49,032 bases of DNA from Candidatus Bathyarchaeota archaeon B26-2 (GCA_001593935.1 LUCE01000005.1:1-49032), one strand, 5' to 3'; positions 16,106-24,242 are shown, counted from the stretch's first letter. Notes: generated from the letters alone by a model not told the origin. Numbers and translations: made by a program.

Positions 16106-17890
16106 TCAGATTTCCTCCAAGGCCGCTCTCTCTCGCGCCCCCTCAGTCTCTTTCCTTATATCCCTAAATCTCCGGGCAATCGTGAATATCTTTTGTCTTC
16201 TGGAGAGACTTCCCAGCTCCAAGTCTGCTACTCCTCTAAGCAGACCCTTCATCATCCTGATCTCGTTCTTAACAGCTTTGTCGGCCAGATATAATAGTTG
16301 ATTGTGGCCGATGGCCTCTATTATCTCGGGGTTGTCGCACTTCGAGAGGAGACATAGTATGAAAGAGTCGAGGGGGTTCTCCTCCGCCCCCTCCCAATAA
16401 GGATAGATCTTAGCCTTCCTACCTCTCTCTAGAACCGTTATCTCCGCGATAAACTTTTCATCGGTCTTAGGGTTGTAGAACCGGTCGTAGAGAAACGTCG
16501 GCGATCTTACCGCCTTGTCAGATTTGAACTCTCTAAGTTGAAAGTATCCCCTCACGAATTGGCGTTCCAACGAGACCGCCCGCCTCGCAGCCCTCAAAGG
16601 GACTTTTCCGTCTCCTTGAATCAAGGTTGTGAAGCAGGAGTCGTAGCCTATGGTGCGCCACGGCGCCTTAAAGAGGCCGGGGTTCGTGCCGCTTAGGATC
16701 GTGAGGAATGCCCTGTCGTGCTTGAGGTTCGGCAGTTTCTCATCTGCGGGGATTAGGCCTTCCACCTTGGCGTAGGGAATTACGGCTCGAAGAAACTCCG
16801 AGGCCGAAGTATCCTTCGCGATCCCTACGACCAGCACACCTCGCTCCAGAGCTTTCTCTCTTAAGATGTGAATAAGTATCGTGTTGATCGTGTTCAGGTC
16901 TATAACGGTCAGCCACGACTCGCCCTTATCGATCATAAGCGGATGCTCAGAAGAACTGAAGACCCTCTCAACGATCGAGAAGGCAACCTCTTTTACTCTA
17001 AGCCAGTAATATCTAACATTATCCTGTAACGCCAGCGGCGCATCCTCTTTGAGAGGATCGTCGACGAATAACCCGTCATCTGAATCCTTATGCATCTGCA
17101 TCAGTTTTTTGAGGAGTTTTCTCCCCCGTTTCTCGGAGATGCCTAGTTTCTCGTAAAGTTCCTCATGAGAAAGACTCTTAACTTTCAGTAACGTCTGTAT
17201 TGCTAAGTAAGGAAGATACTGGGGTCTCCTCGATATCCAGTTGTTACCAGAACCCAGAACTGAGACAAGTTTAAAATCGAGGAGGGTTACGGGACCATGA
17301 GAGGTCTTAATCCCTAAGAGGGGAGATCTTCCCCGTCTTAGGAAGAAGCGGAAGTCGCGGGATAGGGGGCCGAAGGTTCCGGAAAGGGGTCGGTCGAGGA
17401 AGATCAGGCGCACCATCCCGTCGTCGACCGCCTTGACGGCTAAGTAGAGCTCAGCCATAGTCATCAAAGCGAAGGGTATCCTCTCAGCTGACCTCCCCAC
17501 ATCCTGTTCCATAGACTCCGTCTCGTCGGTTACTTGGAAGAGGTCTTCGGTCCATAGAGGAACGGAGGCGGAGGCCGCGAGGCGTCTATCCCTCTCAACT
17601 CTGTCGAGATGAAAACGTACATCCTCGTCTAAGGTAAAGTTGCACCTGAAACCCGTGGCGCAGACATAGAAGAGCAGCATCTCAAGAAGTTCGTCGTAAT
17701 CCATAGACCCATCTATGCCTACGGCTGCGTACTCACCGGGTTCAAGAAGAGAAGATTCGGGATCAAAGCCTCCACGCCTCTTTATGCAGGAGAGAAGGTT
17801 CTCTCTATTCGTTAACTCCCGTATCCTCCGTGTAAGTAGGTCAGCCAGATCAGACGTCTGGCTCCTAAGCCTCTCGGCAAGAAAGCCCAA
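16106..17890 (-). CDS. nurA: NurA-domain nuclease, enlarged, with inserted HTH
   Basis: This 594-aa protein is larger than common NurA proteins (roughly 340-450 aa). Nuclease motifs are visible in order: AVGIDGSMDYDE with Asp60, RLIFLDRPLSGT with Asp167, and VVGIAKDTSASEF with Lys359/Asp360. The C-terminal HNQLLYLADKAVKNE fits the final NurA helix. Between the second and third motifs, residues about 225-265 (LSHEELYEKLGISEKRGRK at the core) look like an inserted helix-turn-helix. NurA digests 5' ends while HerA, encoded 2 bp downstream, moves the DNA. The start is TTG with GGGGT upstream. The promoter bears a perfect 14-bp palindrome between TATA box and start site, implying repression. Confidence 0.88.
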   Translation of the reverse strand: MGFLAERLRSQTSDLADLLTRRIRELTNRENLLSCIKRRGGFDPESSLLEPGEYAAVGIDGSMDYDELLEMLLFYVCATGFRCNFTLDEDVRFHLDRVERDRRLAASASVPLWTEDLFQVTDETESMEQDVGRSAERIPFALMTMAELYLAVKAVDDGMVRLIFLDRPLSGTFGPLSRDFRFFLRRGRSPLLGIKTSHGPVTLLDFKLVSVLGSGNNWISRRPQYLPYLAIQTLLKVKSLSHEELYEKLGISEKRGRKLLKKLMQMHKDSDDGLFVDDPLKEDAPLALQDNVRYYWLRVKEVAFSIVERVFSSSEHPLMIDKGESWLTVIDLNTINTILIHILREKALERGVLVVGIAKDTSASEFLRAVIPYAKVEGLIPADEKLPNLKHDRAFLTILSGTNPGLFKAPWRTIGYDSCFTTLIQGDGKVPLRAARRAVSLERQFVRGYFQLREFKSDKAVRSPTFLYDRFYNPKTDEKFIAEITVLERGRKAKIYPYWEGAEENPLDSFILCLLSKCDNPEIIEAIGHNQLLYLADKAVKNEIRMMKGLLRGVADLELGSLSRRQKIFTIARRFRDIRKETEGARERAALEEI

Positions 17891-17911
17891 TCACAGACCC
17901 CGAAACAGAAA

Positions 17912-17935
17912 TTGTGAATTCACAAATAAACCTTT
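17912..17935 (-). promoter_or_regulatory. nurA-herA promoter with TTGTGAATTCACAA operator
   Basis: On the minus strand AAAGGTTTATTT (TATA-like, about 17935-17924) overlaps the start of a perfect 14-bp palindrome at 17912-17925. The expected transcription start is near 17901. The spacing and 16-17 bases of sequence match the promoter of the membrane-anchored winged-helix gene (2795-2833). A bound dimer would block RNA polymerase, so I infer repression of nurA-herA by the protein that binds TGTGA-N2-TCACA. Confidence 0.7.
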
Positions 17936-18017
17936 TATTGAGAACATGAGGTTACAGAAAAAGGAGAGGAGTCGACACGCTACTCTAACGGACAGTCCGA
18001 TGACCGACTTTTGCAGT

Positions 18018-18146
18018 TCGAAAGATTTAATAAGGTTCATGTAAAAGTATATCTTCCACCTTCCAAGAAGCTCGGACTGCTGATGCAACCATCTCCCGAT
18101 GAAGCGGTCCGACCTTCTTGGAAGGCTTCTTCTATTTTCTTTTTAA
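18018..18146 (+). ncRNA. Candidate small hairpin RNA with own promoter
   Basis: Left arm 18059-18080 and right arm 18104-18125 form a 22-position stem with 20 Watson-Crick pairs, one G-U and one C-C mismatch, closed by a 23-nt loop. Upstream is a TATA-like GATTTAATAAGG (about 18022-18033), placing a start near 18048. Downstream is a pyrimidine tract with TTTTCTTTTT (18133-18144) typical of archaeal termination. The predicted RNA would be about 95-100 nt. It lies in the 252-bp gap between the divergent nurA promoter and the end of the M20 peptidase gene. I do not recognise the RNA. A transcription terminator read from the minus strand is less likely, as no T-tract follows on that strand. Confidence 0.5.
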
Positions 18147-19531
18147 CCCTTCTCAGCTGTTTTACGGAGTCTTTCTGGTTTATAGGAGGTTATGAGGGTC
18201 GCCACGAACTTTATGGACCTTATGTAATCCTCTATCCTTATGTTCTCGTTTGGAGCGTGTACGTTCGAGCGGGGATACCCGACGCCTCCGCCGGAAGCCA
18301 CCGGGATTCCCATCCAGTTTCTGATCGTATAGATAGGGCTTGTTCCAGCCGTTGTAGGCAAGACAACCGGTTTATTTCCGTAGACCTTCTCAACGGTCTC
18401 GATGAAGTACCTTGCGAAGGGGTCGCTGGGCGAGGTTTTAGCAGGCTCGTACCCGCTGTAACTCACGACCTCGATATCGCTGAAGCCTTCTCTATCGAGG
18501 TGTTCCCTGAGCATCTTGAGAAGTTTCCTAGGTTTCTGAGCCTCCACTAAACGGAAGTCCATCTTGGCCACAGCCTCACAAGGCAAGACTGTCTTGGCTC
18601 CTGGTCCCTTATAGCCCGCGTCTAAGCCGCAGATAGTCGCGGTTGGGGAGAAGTATAACGCCTTTAGAGCCTCGAACCCCTTCAAGCCTCCTAGAAACTC
18701 CTTCAGTCCGAGCTCCCTCTTCTTCTCTTCCTCCTCGAAGGGCGCCTCCTCTAAGAGTTTCCTCTCCACGTCGGATGGCTCAACAACATCGTCGTACCAG
18801 CCGGGAATCCTAATCTTTTCGTCGGGTCCCTTGATTGTGGATAGAGCCCAGACTAGGCGCCAAGCCGGGTTCGGGATGAGCGGGGCCGACGACGAGTGAG
18901 CGTCCCTCTTAGCTCCCCTCGCTCTAAACTCGACGTATATGATGCCCTTCGCCCCAAGGGTTATAACCGGCCGGTTCTTCTCGTCTACTCCGTCTCCTTC
19001 CCAAATGTAGCCGTCCGCCTTTAACAAGTGGGCATGCCCTTTAACGAAGTTCGGTAGGTGGGGGCTTCCAACCTCTTCTTCTCCTTCAACCAGAAACTTC
19101 AAGTCGATGGGAACCTCGCCGAGAACATCCCTAACCGCCTTCACGGCCTCTATGCGAGCCATGACGTTTCCCTTGTTGTCCGAGACTCCTCGAGCGTAGA
19201 TCTTGCCGTCTCTTATGGCGGCCTCGAAGGGAGGCGTCTCCCAGAGCTCTAAGGGTTCAGGCGGCTGGACATCGTAGTGGTTGTAGAAACCTATGCACCC
19301 GTTTTTCTCTTTGCCTCCACGAACCTCCCCTAAGACTACGGGGTTTCCCTCCTTAACAGGGTATACCCGAGCAGAGATTCCGGCTTCTTCCATAAGTTCT
19401 CGGAGGAGTTCGGCGCACTCTTCTATTCCTACGCCTTGGGCCGAGACGCTCGGTTGCCGGCAGAGTTTCCTCAAATCCTCAACATACTCGTCGGCCTTCG
19501 ACTCTATATATCTCATAAGGCTGCCGATCAA
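18143..19531 (-). CDS. M20 family dipeptidase/deacylase
   Basis: This 462-aa zinc hydrolase of the ArgE/DapE/CPG2 family has likely metal ligands in YNHYDVQP (His85), ARGVSDNKG (Asp118) and EGEEEVGSP (Glu151/152), plus a C-terminal NVHAPNE His. The lid or dimerisation domain begins near GAKGIIYVEFRARG. It hydrolyses a peptide or amide bond of a small substrate; length and motifs suit the M20 dipeptidase subgroup. The start is TTG preceded by GGTGA; ATG at 19516 is the alternative. No signal peptide, so cytosolic. Not in an operon. Confidence 0.88.
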   Translation of the reverse strand: MIGSLMRYIESKADEYVEDLRKLCRQPSVSAQGVGIEECAELLRELMEEAGISARVYPVKEGNPVVLGEVRGGKEKNGCIGFYNHYDVQPPEPLELWETPPFEAAIRDGKIYARGVSDNKGNVMARIEAVKAVRDVLGEVPIDLKFLVEGEEEVGSPHLPNFVKGHAHLLKADGYIWEGDGVDEKNRPVITLGAKGIIYVEFRARGAKRDAHSSSAPLIPNPAWRLVWALSTIKGPDEKIRIPGWYDDVVEPSDVERKLLEEAPFEEEEKKRELGLKEFLGGLKGFEALKALYFSPTATICGLDAGYKGPGAKTVLPCEAVAKMDFRLVEAQKPRKLLKMLREHLDREGFSDIEVVSYSGYEPAKTSPSDPFARYFIETVEKVYGNKPVVLPTTAGTSPIYTIRNWMGIPVASGGGVGYPRSNVHAPNENIRIEDYIRSIKFVATLITSYKPERLRKTAEKG

Positions 19532-19629
19532 GGTTCACCACTAGCTTCTAAAGAGGACTTGGGGGCACTTAAGCTTTAAACTTGTTTGAAAGGTCCTTAC
19601 AAGTGAGACTTTAGGTTAAGGGTTATGTG

Positions 19630-20172
19630 TCATCCTCCTCTTATCCGCGTCTTTCCTCTCGGTTTCCTCTTTAATCTGGTTCCACAGACCTCGCAGACCT
19701 CAAACTTGTAGTCCGGTGGATACTTCTTACGGCAGGCCGGACAGTACCTCAACCATTTCAGTTGAAACTTTATACCGAAGGTTATCAGCGGAGCAAAGTT
19801 TACGTTCACTTTATCCGCAACGTTCTGTATGGAGTAGTCGTCCGTCACGATCGAGGGTTCGTATCCCTGACTCTTCAACTGTAACGCCAAAGCGAGTATC
19901 TCTAAGTCGGCGTCAGAGAGGAAGATGACGTCCCCAACCTCTCTGGAGGCCATCTTAGCATCCCTTAGGAATTTGGGCTCCGGCCTCAAGAGTTTAAGTC
20001 TTCCCCTCTCGGAGGCAGCCTCGAATCTGAGCCGGGACAACGATCCCTCGAGGAGCTCATCCCTCACGGAAGGAACCGAATACTGCTGCGAATCGACGGA
20101 AAACGGGTCGTATCCCGCTATGAAGGCCGAGGAGTCCAGAATTATGGCTTTTCTCCCTTTATCTGAACTTAT
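19630..20172 (-). CDS. nob1: Nob1-like rRNA endonuclease, apparent AUA start
   Basis: A PIN domain (KAIILDSSAFIAG, then SREVGDVIFLSDADLEILALA and SIVTDDYSIQNVA with conserved acids) is followed by a zinc ribbon CPAC / CEVC. This matches archaeal Nob1, which cuts the 3' end of 16S pre-rRNA. The frame has no ATG, GTG or TTG between residue 1 at 20259 and the PIN domain. GGAGGAG stands 7 nt before an ATA codon at 20172, giving a 180-aa protein of normal length. A start at 20259 would add 29 Ser/Arg/Thr-rich residues read out of frame through the NAD kinase end, which looks non-coding. A sequencing error in the start codon is possible. Confidence 0.85.
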   Translation of the reverse strand: MSSDKGRKAIILDSSAFIAGYDPFSVDSQQYSVPSVRDELLEGSLSRLRFEAASERGRLKLLRPEPKFLRDAKMASREVGDVIFLSDADLEILALALQLKSQGYEPSIVTDDYSIQNVADKVNVNFAPLITFGIKFQLKWLRYCPACRKKYPPDYKFEVCEVCGTRLKRKPRGKTRIRGG

Positions 20173-20194
20173 GGGGCTTCTCCTCCGTGAAGTT

Positions 20195-21052
20195 TCACTC
20201 GAGGTCGGTTTCCTCTTTAACGAAGAGGAGCCGCGTCTTGAGGCGGTGGTAGAAGTCATCCTTAAACCTCACGAAGACGGTTTCATACTCCGACTTCTTG
20301 ATGGTTATGGAGGGCTCCTCTCGGCTCATCTGGGTCTGGTAATGCCCATCTATAACGACGGTCGCGCTCTTAGGCTTAACCAGATCTATGGTGAGGACCG
20401 TGTTCGAAGCGAAGACTACTGGCTTCATGACTGTGAGCGGGCAGACAGGAGTCAAGACGAAGGCGTCCAGTTCAGGGTCTAAGATCGGACCTCCAGCCGA
20501 GAGCGAATAGCCGGTTGAGCCGACCTGAGAGGCCACGATCACCCCGTCAACTCTGCAGTCGGTCACGAGTGAACGGTTCTTCCAGACCCTAACGTGGAGG
20601 ATCTTGGCGAGGCTGCGGGACGTAACGAAGATCTCGTTCAACGCGTCTGGCAGTCTCCTCTCGCCGATGTGGGACGCGAGCTTGCTGCACCGTTTCGCCC
20701 TGTACTCTCCCTTTACATATTGGTCTACGGCTTCGAGGGCGCCTTCGGGAGGGACTTCCGTTAAGAAGCCTCGAACACCCATGTCGATAGTTAGGATGGG
20801 GGGTTCAGGCTTCGGTAAGCGTAGGCAGGTCCTAAGGATCGTGCCGTCTCCTCCTATAGTGACAACTAGGTCGGTCTTCATCTTCTCTATGGGGGCGGCA
20901 GCTCTACTCCCTAGATGATCCGCGAGCCCCTCTTCCATAAGGACCTTAAATCCCTTAGACTCTAGGTACTTAGCTATCTGTACCGCGAGCCTCAAGGCGG
21001 CTTCCTTATCTAGGCGGGCGACGAGCCCCACGACCTTCGGCAAAACACCCAC
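20195..21052 (-). CDS. nadK: NAD kinase
   Basis: This 285-aa protein carries the GGDGT motif at residues 67-71 and the Gly-rich region SQVGSTGYSLSAGGPIL with VLTPVCPLT, all diagnostic of ATP-NAD kinases that make NADP. It starts with ATG near a divergent promoter region shared with aIF5A. Its stop lies 22 bp before the probable Nob1 start, so the two are likely co-transcribed. Length is standard for archaea. Confidence 0.93.
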   Translation of the reverse strand: MGVLPKVVGLVARLDKEAALRLAVQIAKYLESKGFKVLMEEGLADHLGSRAAAPIEKMKTDLVVTIGGDGTILRTCLRLPKPEPPILTIDMGVRGFLTEVPPEGALEAVDQYVKGEYRAKRCSKLASHIGERRLPDALNEIFVTSRSLAKILHVRVWKNRSLVTDCRVDGVIVASQVGSTGYSLSAGGPILDPELDAFVLTPVCPLTVMKPVVFASNTVLTIDLVKPKSATVVIDGHYQTQMSREEPSITIKKSEYETVFVRFKDDFYHRLKTRLLFVKEETDLE

Positions 21053-21109
21053 CGCACCAAAATTAATGTTCCCTGAAGTCTCTAATTAAACGTCAGTAAC
21101 GATACTTAA

Positions 21110-21221
21110 GCATTATAGTTTCTGTTGAAGATCATAACATTTTAAGGAGGGGGTGAGATAATATATGCATCAACATAGCTACGCTCTATCGCGAGTGCTG
21201 GAGATGATGAGATATGAGTAG
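21110..21221 (+). CDS. Possible 18-aa leader peptide of aIF5A
   Basis: A very strong ribosome site, AAGGAGGGGGTGAG (21144-21157), stands 8 nt before an ATG at 21165. That ATG opens an 18-codon frame ([18 protein letters not shown]) whose stop (21219-21221) overlaps the aIF5A start at 21214 in a different frame. A TATA-like CATTATAG (about 21111-21118) would start transcription near 21140, just before the ribosome site. The coding part is 21165-21221; the interval given includes the promoter. It could couple or attenuate aIF5A translation. Alternatively ATAATATATG itself is a TATA box and this frame is never made. Confidence 0.3.
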
Positions 21222-21609
21222 ACCTGTGGAGCTTGGAAGCCTAAAGGCTGGTAGTTACGTAATCATAGATGGTGAACCATGCCGCATAGTTGAGATGACC
21301 AAGTCTAAGCCTGGGAAGCACGGCTCAGCGAAGGCCCGAGTAGTGGCGATAGGGGTCTTCGATGGCGTTAAGAGGAGTTTCGTGAAGCCCGTCAGCGCCC
21401 AAGTAGAGGTTCCCATGATCGAGAAGAGGGGAGGCCAAGTGATAGCAACGCTTCCTTCAACCCTCCAAGTCATGGACCTCGAGACATACGAGATATTCGA
21501 GACCCCATTCCCAGAAGACGAGAAGCTGAGAGATAAGATTACACAAGGCGCCGAGATCGAGTACTGGCAAATATTAGGTAGAAGAAAGATAGTTAGGGTG
21601 AAGGGCTGA
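21214..21609 (+). CDS. Translation factor aIF5A
   Basis: This 131-aa protein has the family start ([20 protein letters not shown]) and the hypusination loop [10 protein letters not shown], with Lys35 as the residue modified. An N-terminal SH3-like domain is followed by an OB fold. It relieves ribosome stalling at poly-Pro and aids termination. Deoxyhypusine synthase, which makes the modification, is encoded 1.2 kb to the right. Its own ribosome site is weaker than that of the overlapping upstream short frame. Confidence 0.95.
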   Translation: MSRPVELGSLKAGSYVIIDGEPCRIVEMTKSKPGKHGSAKARVVAIGVFDGVKRSFVKPVSAQVEVPMIEKRGGQVIATLPSTLQVMDLETYEIFETPFPEDEKLRDKITQGAEIEYWQILGRRKIVRVKG

Positions 21610-21615
21610 GAAGGT

Positions 21616-22683
21616 TCAGGTTTCGCCCCGTTTTATCTCTCTGGAAACTTCCTCGATGACTGTTAAGGCCCGCTCGATGTGTTCCCTCTCGATCCCCCTA
21701 TGGGTTACCATCCTAACCCCGGTTCTCTCACGGGGTAAGGCTAGGACTCCGCGTTCCCTCAACATAGATACAAACCTCTCAGAGGTCACACCCAAGCCGC
21801 CGACGTCGAAGAGAACTATATTCGTCTGAACGGTCTTGAGGTCTATCGAGATACCTTCAATCCTAGAGAGTCCCTCGGCTAGAAGCCTAGCGTTCTTATG
21901 GTCTTCCTCAAGCCGGCCGATCATCTTCTCCAAGGCGATGATTCCGGGAGCCGCTATTATGCCGGCCTGCCTCATGCCTCCCCCAAGTATCTTTCTAACC
22001 TTCCTAGCCCTCTCTATGAACTCTTCATCCCCTACGACGAGTGACCCCACAGGGCAGCTCAAGCCCTTCGAGAGGCAGAACATGAGGTTGTCGACGTGCC
22101 TCGTGAACTCTCTGACATCGACCTTCAGGGCTACGGCTGCGTTGAAGATTCGGGCGCCATCCATGTAGAGCCTCAGACCGTGCTCTTCGGCAACCTTGTG
22201 GAGCGCCTTGACGCTCTCAGGAGGCACGATTGTTCCCCCATACCTGTTATGCGTGTTTTCGATGCAGATCAAGGTTGTTTCAGGGAGGTGGATGTTCTTG
22301 GGTTTTATGGCGTTCTCGACGTCCCTCGGATCTAAGATTCCCATCTCACCCTTAATCGGCCATGGTAGAACCCCTGCTATGGCCGAGATGCTTCCAACTT
22401 CATAGTGGTATATGTGGCATTCGGCCTCGAGTATGGCGCAGTCTCCACGTTTTGTGTTGCTCATTACTGAGACGAGGTTGGCTTGGGTTCCGCTCGTGAC
22501 GAGTAGAGCCGCCTCCTTCCCCATCTTCTTGGCGGCCATCTCCTCAAGCCGGTTGACGGTCGGGTCCTCCCCATAAACGTCGTCTCCGAGCTCCGCGTTC
22601 CTTATAGCCTCAAGCATCTCCTCCGTTGGTAAGGTAACGGTGTCGCTCCTCAAGTCGATATAGTCCCTACGCGCTCTTCTCAC
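21616..22683 (-). CDS. Low-specificity L-threonine aldolase
   Basis: This 355-aa PLP enzyme of fold type I starts DYIDLRSDTVTLPTEEMLEAI, the aldolase signature. The PLP lysine is Lys206 in CLSKGLSCPVGS, and the aromatic/His region is ECHIYHYE (88-95). MDGARIFNAA is also conserved. It interconverts threonine or allo-threonine with glycine and acetaldehyde. The start is GTG; the ribosome site is weak. Acetaldehyde could in principle feed the AOR encoded at 9136, but the genes are not linked. Convergent with aIF5A. Confidence 0.9.
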   Translation of the reverse strand: MRRARRDYIDLRSDTVTLPTEEMLEAIRNAELGDDVYGEDPTVNRLEEMAAKKMGKEAALLVTSGTQANLVSVMSNTKRGDCAILEAECHIYHYEVGSISAIAGVLPWPIKGEMGILDPRDVENAIKPKNIHLPETTLICIENTHNRYGGTIVPPESVKALHKVAEEHGLRLYMDGARIFNAAVALKVDVREFTRHVDNLMFCLSKGLSCPVGSLVVGDEEFIERARKVRKILGGGMRQAGIIAAPGIIALEKMIGRLEEDHKNARLLAEGLSRIEGISIDLKTVQTNIVLFDVGGLGVTSERFVSMLRERGVLALPRERTGVRMVTHRGIEREHIERALTVIEEVSREIKRGET

Positions 22684-22771
22684 AGGCAGGTTGCCCCCTC
22701 ATGAGTATTAAAGGGTTGAGAAAAGGTATATTTGAGATTTTACTGCCTCTCTTAGGGTTGAGGTCGACGGG

Positions 22772-23707
22772 ATGAAGGCTGTTAGGCAGATCGAGATAAG
22801 AAGCGGCATGAGCGTAGGTGAACTCGTCAGGGAGATGGGAGCGACCGGGGTTCTAGGAGCCGGAAGGATCGGCGAGGCCTCCGAGATCGTAGCCGAGATG
22901 TTCAGAGATCAGAGGTGCACGGTCTTCTTAACTTTGGCCGGCCCTCTCGTCCCTGGAGGGCTCAGAAAGGTTATAGCGGACCTGCTGGAGGGCGGATACG
23001 TAGACGTTATCGTGACCACGGGAGCGAACCTCGTCCACGATATGGTCGAGGCTTTAGGATTTAAACATTATATGGGAACGTTCCAAGCTGACGATAAGAG
23101 GCTGAAAGACGAGGAGATAGGGAGGATAGGCGACATATACGTGGAGCAGAGGGCTTTCCAAAGTCTCGAGAATTGGATGTATAAGGTTCTCGATGAGCTG
23201 CCCAGCGAGGTGAAACGGAGAGTCTCCATAGCGGACCTCCTAGCCGAGATTGGGCGGAGGCTCCCAGACAAGAACTCCATACTTGCAACGGCTGCAAGGA
23301 AGGGCGTCCCAATAATCTGCCCGGCCTTCCTAGACTCGATAGCCGGCTTCCACCTCTGGATATACGGCCAAAACGGAAAGATAGGCATAGACCCCCTCCT
23401 CGACGTGAGCAAGCTCATGGATAAAGTCTACGAGGCTGAGAGAACAGGCATAATAATCCTAGGAGGAGGAGTTCCAAAACACTTCGCCCTCTTCGCAAAC
23501 ACCTTTCGGGAAGGCGTCGACCTAGCAATACAGATAACGATGGATAGGCCTGAACCCGGAGGCCTGAGCGGCGCAACCCTAGAAGAGGCGATAAGCTGGA
23601 GTAAAGTTAAGCCCGAAGGCAAAGCCGTAACAGTAATCTGCGACGTAATGATAGCGTTCCCACTCATAGTTGCAGCCGCCCTAGAATATATAAAAAACAA
23701 GAAGTGA
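22772..23707 (+). CDS. dys: Deoxyhypusine synthase
   Basis: This 311-aa protein transfers the butylamine group of spermidine to the aIF5A lysine, the first step of hypusine formation. Diagnostic motifs are TGANLVHDMVEALGFKHYMG and GGGVPKHFALFANTFR; Lys236 in the second is the active-site lysine by analogy with the human enzyme. C-terminal EAISWSKVKPEGKAV is also conserved. A 9-bp hairpin follows the stop codon. Divergent from the threonine aldolase gene, near its substrate gene aIF5A. Confidence 0.94.
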   Translation: MKAVRQIEIRSGMSVGELVREMGATGVLGAGRIGEASEIVAEMFRDQRCTVFLTLAGPLVPGGLRKVIADLLEGGYVDVIVTTGANLVHDMVEALGFKHYMGTFQADDKRLKDEEIGRIGDIYVEQRAFQSLENWMYKVLDELPSEVKRRVSIADLLAEIGRRLPDKNSILATAARKGVPIICPAFLDSIAGFHLWIYGQNGKIGIDPLLDVSKLMDKVYEAERTGIIILGGGVPKHFALFANTFREGVDLAIQITMDRPEPGGLSGATLEEAISWSKVKPEGKAVTVICDVMIAFPLIVAAALEYIKNKK

Positions 23708-23708
23708 A

Positions 23709-23732
23709 GGCGCCCAATCCTAGTTGGGCGTC
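23709..23732 (+). terminator. Hairpin after deoxyhypusine synthase
   Basis: GGCGCCCAA (23709-23717) pairs with TTGGGCGTC (23724-23732) around a 6-nt loop, with one G-U pair. It starts 2 bp after the stop codon. No T-tract follows directly, so its role may be RNA 3'-end stability rather than termination. Confidence 0.4.
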
Positions 23733-23858
23733 AACTCTATCGGACCCTTGCCTACCACATTTCACGGATTTTCCATGTTCATGTACAGGGATGCTCATGC
23801 TTCTGTAATAGGTATAAACAGTTACTTGGACGTAACGATAGTGTCCTCTACTTTTAGG

Positions 23859-24242
23859 TTAGGCGCCTTCTGATGCTACAGTGAAGTACCTTTTCCAGTT
23901 TATCTGTGTAATCTCTAAGGTGTTTCCATCCGGGTCTCGGAATGTCGCTTGCCGTCCACCCCAAGGTTCGTCGTGGGGCTCCACCACGAAGCTGACACCC
24001 CGACCCTTCAAGGTTCGATACACCTCGTCGACGTTCTCCACCAAGAACTGGATCGAGGCGGCGTCCTCGCCTATATCCACCTTCTCTCTAGGGATTAACC
24101 CGATCTCAACGCCTCCACACTCAAACCCAACATAGCTGGAATACTCGTACTTCTTGTTCAATCCAAGCGCCTTCTCGTAAAACTCCTTAGACCTTTCAAG
24201 GTTCGAGACGTATAGCGTCACGCTCCAAACGCTCTTTATCAC
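23859..24242 (-). CDS. VOC-superfamily (glyoxalase-like) protein
   Basis: This 127-aa protein has paired beta-alpha-beta-beta-beta units of the vicinal-oxygen-chelate fold. Signs are SVTLYVSNLERSKEFYEKALGL at the start and the second half FVVEPHDEPWGGRQATFRDPDGNTLEI, with metal-ligand candidates in the strand ends. Members include glyoxalase I, extradiol dioxygenases and resistance proteins; the substrate cannot be assigned. The start is GTG with GGGAGG upstream. It stands alone. Confidence 0.82.
   Translation of the reverse strand: MIKSVWSVTLYVSNLERSKEFYEKALGLNKKYEYSSYVGFECGGVEIGLIPREKVDIGEDAASIQFLVENVDEVYRTLKGRGVSFVVEPHDEPWGGRQATFRDPDGNTLEITQINWKRYFTVASEGA

Noticed and set aside
18059-18125. 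H/ACA or C/D box guide RNA
   Set aside because: The stem lacks the internal pseudouridylation pocket of H/ACA RNAs, and C and D boxes with guide spacing are not present.
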